Below, piece by piece: positions 6,589 to 10,018 of a stretch of DNA of 10,018 bases; positions within the stretch are counted from its first letter, which is position 1, and every line of letters begins with the position of its first letter. The translations under genes and the position numbers were made by a program. Under the pieces are notes generated by a model, which saw only the letters and a program-made list of their open reading frames with translations, had not been told where the DNA came from and made no database searches. The stretch is from Oscillospiraceae bacterium (GTDB lineage Bacteria; Bacillota; Clostridia; Oscillospirales; Ruminococcaceae), in contig JAFUWP010000024.1 of the NCBI GenBank assembly GCA_017483405.1, positions 1 through 10,018 of the forward strand. The letters run 5' to 3'.

Positions 6589-7635
6589 ATGAATCACAGA
6601 AAAATCAGAAATGCGCTCAGACATGTCAGCCCCGAAGATGCCGAAAAAATCAGCGAAATCTGGGGTTCTCCGCATAAGGAAGATGTCTGGAAACGCATCA
6701 ATGAAAAGATGAACTTCAAGGAGGAATCCCTCATGCAGGAAAGTACAGTTATCAAACAGAGTAAAAACAGAAAATGGACAGGTTATCTCAGCATAGCCGC
6801 CGCAGTTGCATTATTCTGCGGTGTCATCGGCGGAGGTATGACATTTCTAAAATCCCGAAATAATCTTCTGACGGAAGAAATCACCATTCAGCCGAGCGAA
6901 TTCAGTCCGGCGGAGGCGGTATATTCAGCCGAAGAAGAAACCTTTCAGACCGAACCGGAAACCGTTCCGATGCTCGCGATGGGTCTGGAAACCGTAACCG
7001 AAACCACAGCCGTTATCGAAACGACTGCACCGGAAACATCCGTTACGACCATGACAGAAACCGTTTTGAAAACAGTCAGAGCAGAGACAACTGCCGTTCC
7101 GCGGACGGAATCTGTTATCGAAACGATTCCGGAAACAGTACCGGAAACTGCCATTGCAGAAACAAACATATCTGTCGAATTTCTGTCAGAAGCCGATGCT
7201 GTTCCCGATATATCTGAAACAGCAGAAACAATCATTGATGCTCCGGAAGAAATTCCGGATGCAGGAATCACAGACGAAACGCCGGAAGATGTATTCGCCG
7301 GAACGTATGCGGAACAATATGCTCACCGCGGTGTGATTACTGTCATGAATAACGGTGATAACACTTATATGGTGCATATACACTGGTCAGGTTCGGCATG
7401 GGAGTCTGCGGAATGGGATTTCAGCGGAGAATTCAACGGCAGACAAGTGCTGTATTATACCGACTGCGTGAAAACACATGTTATCTATAATGAAGAAGGA
7501 GAAAGAACAGAAGAAATCGAATATACCAACGGAACAGGTCATCTGCAAATTGCAGAAGAAGGCACGAAAACCGGTCTTGTCTGGGTGGATGATGTGGAAA
7601 ATGCCGCTGAAGATGCATTTTTCATCAAAGAATAA
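6589..7635 (+). CDS. Putative membrane anti-sigma factor with Thr/Glu-rich stalk and secreted domain
   Basis: 348 residues in four parts. Residues 1-62 form a charged cytoplasmic region, the expected sigma-binding part; it has no clear zinc-binding HxxxCxxC motif. Residues 64-87 are one membrane helix (GYLSIAAAVALFCGVIGGGM). Residues ~95-235 form a low-complexity stalk of repeated Thr-Glu-Thr-Val/Pro-Glu-Thr units. Residues ~236-348 form a compact domain rich in aromatic and beta-like sequence, beginning YAHRGVITVMNNGDNTYMVH, with HWSGSAWESAEWDFSG and later VWVDDVE. I recall similar domains in secreted or lipoproteins of gut Firmicutes, without a known function. The ATG at 6589 has AAGGAGG 8 bases upstream. 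Position after the sigma gene and topology support an anti-sigma role; direct evidence is lacking. The outer domain may sense a ligand or the cell wall. Confidence 0.75.
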   Translation: MNHRKIRNALRHVSPEDAEKISEIWGSPHKEDVWKRINEKMNFKEESLMQESTVIKQSKNRKWTGYLSIAAAVALFCGVIGGGMTFLKSRNNLLTEEITIQPSEFSPAEAVYSAEEETFQTEPETVPMLAMGLETVTETTAVIETTAPETSVTTMTETVLKTVRAETTAVPRTESVIETIPETVPETAIAETNISVEFLSEADAVPDISETAETIIDAPEEIPDAGITDETPEDVFAGTYAEQYAHRGVITVMNNGDNTYMVHIHWSGSAWESAEWDFSGEFNGRQVLYYTDCVKTHVIYNEEGERTEEIEYTNGTGHLQIAEEGTKTGLVWVDDVENAAEDAFFIKE

Positions 7636-7657
7636 AGCAATATCCGTAAAAATGGGA

Positions 7658-7684
7658 ACAGGAGCAGAGAAATTCTGCTCCTGT
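7658..7684. terminator. Hairpin at the convergent end of the anti-sigma and spoVAE genes
   Basis: A perfect 11-bp stem, ACAGGAGCAGA (7658-7668) with TCTGCTCCTGT (7674-7684), around the loop GAAAT. It lies 22 bases after the plus-strand stop and 9 bases beyond the spoVAE stop. U tracts are weak on both sides; the minus strand has a T5 run only after an interruption. It is probably a shared, possibly imperfect terminator. Confidence 0.65.
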
Positions 7685-7693
7685 CTGTTGATT

Positions 7694-8056
7694 TCAGGAT
7701 TTCGCACGGCTCTTGAAGACAGCCGAAGCCGTCAGACCGGCAATCAGTGCCGCAGTAATTCCGCCGGATGCCGATGTCAGTCCTCCGGTCAGGATGCCGA
7801 GCGCACCTTTTTCCTGAATGGCCTCCCGAACACCTTTCGCCAGAAGATGGCCGAATCCTGTCAGCGGAACACCTGCACCCTCTCCGGCGAAATCCAGTAA
7901 CGGCTGATACAGCCCGACTGCGGATAATATCACACCGGCGATAACATACATCGTCAGAATCCGCGCCGGAGTCAGTTTTGTAAAATCAATCAGCAACTGC
8001 CCGACAGCGCATATCACACCGCCGACCAGAAATGCTTTTATCAATGCAATCAGCAA
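7694..8056 (-). CDS. spoVAE: Stage V sporulation protein AE (SpoVAEb type)
   Basis: A membrane protein of 120 residues and part of the SpoVA channel, which moves dipicolinic acid (Ca-DPA) into the forespore and releases it at germination. Family pattern: ALIKAFLVGGVICAVGQLLI at the N-terminus, LTPARILTMYV, a second membrane segment, then GLYQPLLDFAGEGAGVPLTG and GFGHLLAKGV, and a Gly/Ala-rich last membrane segment (~85-113). The length is normal. The start is TTG at 8056, which overlaps the end of spoVAD by 7 bases; AGGAGGG inside spoVAD serves as ribosome site, so the two are translationally coupled. No further spoVA gene follows. Confidence 0.93.
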   Translation of the reverse strand: MLIALIKAFLVGGVICAVGQLLIDFTKLTPARILTMYVIAGVILSAVGLYQPLLDFAGEGAGVPLTGFGHLLAKGVREAIQEKGALGILTGGLTSASGGITAALIAGLTASAVFKSRAKS

Positions 8057-9066
8057 GCTAATCCCTCCTGACTTCTGAGTTCTACAAGATGGCAGATAGC
8101 CGGAATACTCTCCCCCTGCTGAGGTGACATCGCCGATAATAACGCTCCTGTCGCCGCAAAGAGAATCCGCTGGAATTCATTATTCTGCAATTTCGGCAGA
8201 TAATATCCGCAGAGGATGCTTGCGGAACATCCGCATCCCGAACCGCCTGCATGAGTATCCTGTTTTTGTTCATCGAACATCATCGCGCCGCAGTCCTGAT
8301 GCTGTCCTGTAATGTTGATACCCTGTTTCAGAAGCAAATCTATCAGCAGGGGTGAACCGATATTTCCCAAATCTCCGGTGACAATTGCATCATAATTTTC
8401 GGGATTGGTTTTGGTATCCTGTAAATATCTCATAATGGTATCTGCGGCGGCAGGTGCCATCGCCGCGCCCATATTGGAAGTATCTGTCACACCTAAGTCA
8501 GCGATTTTCCCGATGCATCCGCCTGTAATGAAGGGCGCACCTCCCTCGGCGGCAACCACAGCCGCACCGGATGCCGTACAAGTCCACTGGGCAGTAGGGG
8601 TTCTCTGTCCTCCGTAGGATAAGGGAAATCGAAACTGCCTTTCTGCTGTCGAAAAATGCGAAGATGTTACCGCCGCGGATTTATTGGAATAGCCGCCGTC
8701 TACCAGAATACCGGCAATCAGCAGGCTTTCGGCCATCGTGGAACACGCGCCGTAAACACCCAGATACGGAATTTTTGTATCTCTGACTGCAAAACTCGAA
8801 CCCGTACACTGATTGATTAAATCTCCGGCGGCGATGCAGTCAATATCGAACGGCTGGAGTCTGCCTTTCTGCAAGGCAAGACTGAAAGTTTCCGATTGCA
8901 GCCGGCTTTCGGCTTTTTCCCAGTTTTTTTCTCCGAAGGTGGAATCCTGTTCGATTCTGTCGAAATACTTCTTCATAGGCCCTTCGCCCTCTTTCTGTCC
9001 GGCTATGGATGCAAAACTGCAAAGAGAACGCGGTTTGTTGAATACAATACTCGAACCGATTTTCAT
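8050..9066 (-). CDS. spoVAD: Stage V sporulation protein AD, DPA-binding
   Basis: A soluble, thiolase-fold protein of 338 residues, the usual family length. In Bacillus SpoVAD binds dipicolinic acid and delivers it to the SpoVA membrane channel. Visible family segments: QPFDIDCIAAGDLINQCTGS (71-90), YLGVYGACSTMAESLLI with the thiolase-type Cys108, SSHFSTAERQFRFPLSYGGQ (135-154), the Gly-rich HAGGSGCGCSA (272-282) and ATGALLS (305-311). The ATG at 9066 was chosen because AAAGGAGG lies close upstream and the protein then begins MKIGSSIVF as in homologues; the frame stays open to 9177 without a ribosome site. spoVAC, which normally precedes spoVAD, is absent; a divergent gene occupies that side. 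Expression is probably from the forespore promoter at 9106-9135. Confidence 0.95.
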   Translation of the reverse strand: MKIGSSIVFNKPRSLCSFASIAGQKEGEGPMKKYFDRIEQDSTFGEKNWEKAESRLQSETFSLALQKGRLQPFDIDCIAAGDLINQCTGSSFAVRDTKIPYLGVYGACSTMAESLLIAGILVDGGYSNKSAAVTSSHFSTAERQFRFPLSYGGQRTPTAQWTCTASGAAVVAAEGGAPFITGGCIGKIADLGVTDTSNMGAAMAPAAADTIMRYLQDTKTNPENYDAIVTGDLGNIGSPLLIDLLLKQGINITGQHQDCGAMMFDEQKQDTHAGGSGCGCSASILCGYYLPKLQNNEFQRILFAATGALLSAMSPQQGESIPAICHLVELRSQEGLAC

Positions 9067-9105
9067 TTGCAAAAACCTCCTTTTTTGATTTCTTCTTTCC
9101 TGCAA

Positions 9106-9135
9106 TAGTATTTCTGAAAAAAACCGGATTATACA
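9106..9135 (-). promoter_or_regulatory. Candidate forespore (sigma-G-like) promoter of spoVAD-spoVAE
   Basis: On the minus strand: TGTATA (9135-9130), a 17-base spacer, and AATACTA (9112-9106). This fits the Bacillus sigma-G pattern GHATR - about 18 - CATNHTA with one mismatch, the first -10 base. The start point would be near 9099, about 33 bases before the ATG. TATAAT (9133-9128) overlaps but has no good housekeeping -35. Confidence 0.5.
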
Positions 9136-9170
9136 GAATCTTTCTGATATTTTTGTCCTGAAACTGGTAC

Positions 9171-9199
9171 TTGACACATGCTGAATTATATGCTAAAAT
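9171..9199 (+). promoter_or_regulatory. Sigma-A-type promoter of the coiled-coil gene
   Basis: A perfect TTGACA (9171-9176), a 17-base spacer, and TAAAAT (9194-9199) preceded by TGC (extended -10). It fires away from spoVAD and leaves a leader of about 70 bases. Confidence 0.82.
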
Positions 9200-9214
9200 A
9201 AAAACTGTAAGAAA

Positions 9215-9230
9215 TCTGACAGCTATCAGA
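9215..9230. promoter_or_regulatory. 16-bp imperfect palindrome in the leader of the coiled-coil gene
   Basis: TCTGACAGCTATCAGA is symmetric at 14 of 16 positions about a central AGCT. It lies shortly after the predicted transcription start, a good place for a repressor operator. No regulator can be named. Confidence 0.3.
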
Positions 9231-9277
9231 AAACGGATGCCTGCCGGAAATGTCAAATTAAAAGGAGTGAATCGTTC

Positions 9278-9661
9278 TTGAATTCCAAAACTTATGAATC
9301 AGTGCAGGGCATCGGCAAAACCGGACAGGAACTTGAAAATTTCGGTACGGCGCAGAATCAGCTCAATGCCGATATTCTGAAAGAAATCAGGATTATGCAG
9401 TTACAGACAAATATGCTGACGCATCATCTGAAAGAGGCGCAGGAAGAAATTGCCGAACTCAAAGAAGAACAAGTAAAATATATCCTGAAACTGAATCAGT
9501 GCAAAGCCGAAGTCGATAGTCTGACCCATCAGCTGGAAACAAAAGACAGTTTTCAGACCGAAGTCGAAGCACTCCGGCAGGAAGTCGGCAGACTCAAACT
9601 GACTGCACGGCTGAATACCAATGCTATCGAACGTCTTTCCCATAAAGAAGATGAATCATAA
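9278..9661 (+). CDS. Small coiled-coil protein of unknown function
   Basis: 127 residues, no signal peptide and no membrane segment. Residues ~30-120 are almost wholly helical, with heptad-like spacing of Leu, Ile and Val (for example ILKEIRIMQLQTNML, AQEEIAELKEEQVKYILKLN and VDSLTHQLE); a dimeric coiled coil is expected. The ends are short and polar. I do not recognise a family. The start is TTG at 9278, with AAAGGAGTG about ten bases upstream; no ATG near the ribosome site fits the frame. It has its own consensus promoter and terminator, so it is a single-gene unit placed divergently from spoVAD. A structural, cell-division or adaptor role is possible but unsupported. Confidence 0.8.
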   Translation: MNSKTYESVQGIGKTGQELENFGTAQNQLNADILKEIRIMQLQTNMLTHHLKEAQEEIAELKEEQVKYILKLNQCKAEVDSLTHQLETKDSFQTEVEALRQEVGRLKLTARLNTNAIERLSHKEDES

Positions 9662-9690
9662 AAAAATCTCCCGTCAAGGGAGATTTTTTT
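9661..9690. terminator. Bidirectional terminator containing both stop codons
   Basis: A perfect 12-bp stem, AAAAAATCTCCC (9661-9672) with GGGAGATTTTTT (9678-9689), and the loop GTCAA. The A and T runs give a U tract in either direction. The plus-strand stop TAA (9659-9661) touches the stem, and the minus-strand stop (9676-9674) lies in the loop. Confidence 0.93.
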
Positions 9691-10018
9691 GTGTGTGATT
9701 CAGAATAGAAAGTGTTATTTTATCCGGAATTCCCTGATAGAATTTATCCAGCACCTGCTGAAAGATAATCAGTTCCGGCTCTGCCTCACGGAACAGTGTC
9801 ATACTCGAACGGAGCTTGACGGCATCGATATGACTGCCCATAATGTTCCGGATGTCATCATCCAGCGTGAGGAGAACGCCGGCGATTTCAAGAAGATGTT
9901 CCCGCAGTACAGGATTTGCAAGATATTCTTTTGCATCCTGCAAATCATTCAGCCCGTATTCTCTGGACATACCGCTCCGTCCCAGTCCGGCAAGCTGGGG
10001 AAAGATATACCAAATCCA
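9674..10018 (-). CDS. DUF1810-family protein (5' partial)
   Basis: The last 114 residues of a cytoplasmic protein whose start lies beyond the right edge. The frame is open to base 10018 and begins WIWYIFPQLAGLGRSGMSRE, the hallmark of DUF1810. The rest also fits: YGLNDLQDAKEYLANPVLRE, a helix LEIAGVLLTL, IMGSHIDAVKLRSSMTLFRE, then FQQVLDKFYQGIPDKITLSIL. Family members are about 140-150 residues, so roughly 25-30 are missing. The internal Met encoded at 9970 is not the real start, because the conserved WIWYIFPQL block precedes it. Members occur singly in many bacteria and their biochemical role is unknown. It converges on the coiled-coil gene. Confidence 0.87.
   Translation of the reverse strand, partial: WIWYIFPQLAGLGRSGMSREYGLNDLQDAKEYLANPVLREHLLEIAGVLLTLDDDIRNIMGSHIDAVKLRSSMTLFREAEPELIIFQQVLDKFYQGIPDKITLSILNHTQKNLP

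Noticed and set aside
5995..6675. 226-residue minus-strand open frame opposite the sigma factor
   Set aside because: It lies fully antisense to a well-supported gene, with a Phe/Ile/Cys-rich unlikely composition and no recognisable motif.
7001..7260. Possible CRISPR or satellite-like DNA repeat
   Set aside because: The similarity is at protein level (Thr-Glu units); there are no regular repeat-spacer units.
6945..7271. Repetitive Val/Ser-rich minus-strand open frame of 108 residues
   Set aside because: It is the antisense shadow of the Thr/Glu-rich stalk; the repeats come from the plus-strand codons.
9067..9177. N-terminal extension of SpoVAD to 9177
   Set aside because: It adds 37 residues not typical of the family, runs through the candidate promoter, and lacks a ribosome site.
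8840..9256. Minus-strand open frame of 138 residues overlapping spoVAD in another frame
   Set aside because: SpoVAD sequence is conserved in its own frame; this one is a shadow.

Overview
The window looks like a chromosomal piece from an anaerobic, fibre-degrading Firmicute of the Ruminococcus type (Oscillospiraceae). The case rests on four things: a dockerin-bearing GH74 enzyme, which implies a cellulosome; the sporulation pair spoVAD-spoVAE; strong Shine-Dalgarno sites; and short U-tailed hairpin terminators. Genus assignment is inference. No rRNA, tRNA, CRISPR array, transposase or integrase was seen.

Layout. Bases 1-1148 hold the 3' part of a secreted xyloglucanase-like GH74 protein ending in a type I dockerin, closed by a hairpin terminator. 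Bases 1231-4927 form a three-gene operon with overlapping genes: a YtrA-type GntR repressor, an ABC ATPase and a very large ABC permease with an extracytoplasmic C-terminal domain, behind a near-consensus housekeeping promoter. Bases 4956-5948 hold a small divergent pair, a SLOG/Rossmann-like protein on the minus strand and an XRE-family regulator on the plus strand. They share a repeat-rich AT-rich control region and are flanked by two terminators with the same stem core. Bases 5967-7635 hold an ECF sigma factor and a membrane protein that is probably its anti-sigma factor. That protein carries a Thr/Glu-rich stalk and a secreted C-terminal domain.

On the minus strand, 9066-7694 hold spoVAD and spoVAE, overlapping, without spoVAC, behind a good candidate forespore (sigma-G-like) promoter. 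Divergent from them is a small coiled-coil protein gene (9278-9661) with its own sigma-A-type promoter. It converges on the 3' part of a DUF1810-family gene (10018-9674), and both stop codons lie inside one bidirectional terminator.

Functionally the window mixes plant-polysaccharide breakdown, envelope stress or signalling (GntR-ABC and ECF/anti-sigma) and spore DPA uptake. The most interesting parts are the ECF/anti-sigma pair with a surface sensor-like domain, the SLOG-XRE islet, and the reduced spoVA operon with its forespore-type promoter. None can be called a new system from sequence alone.
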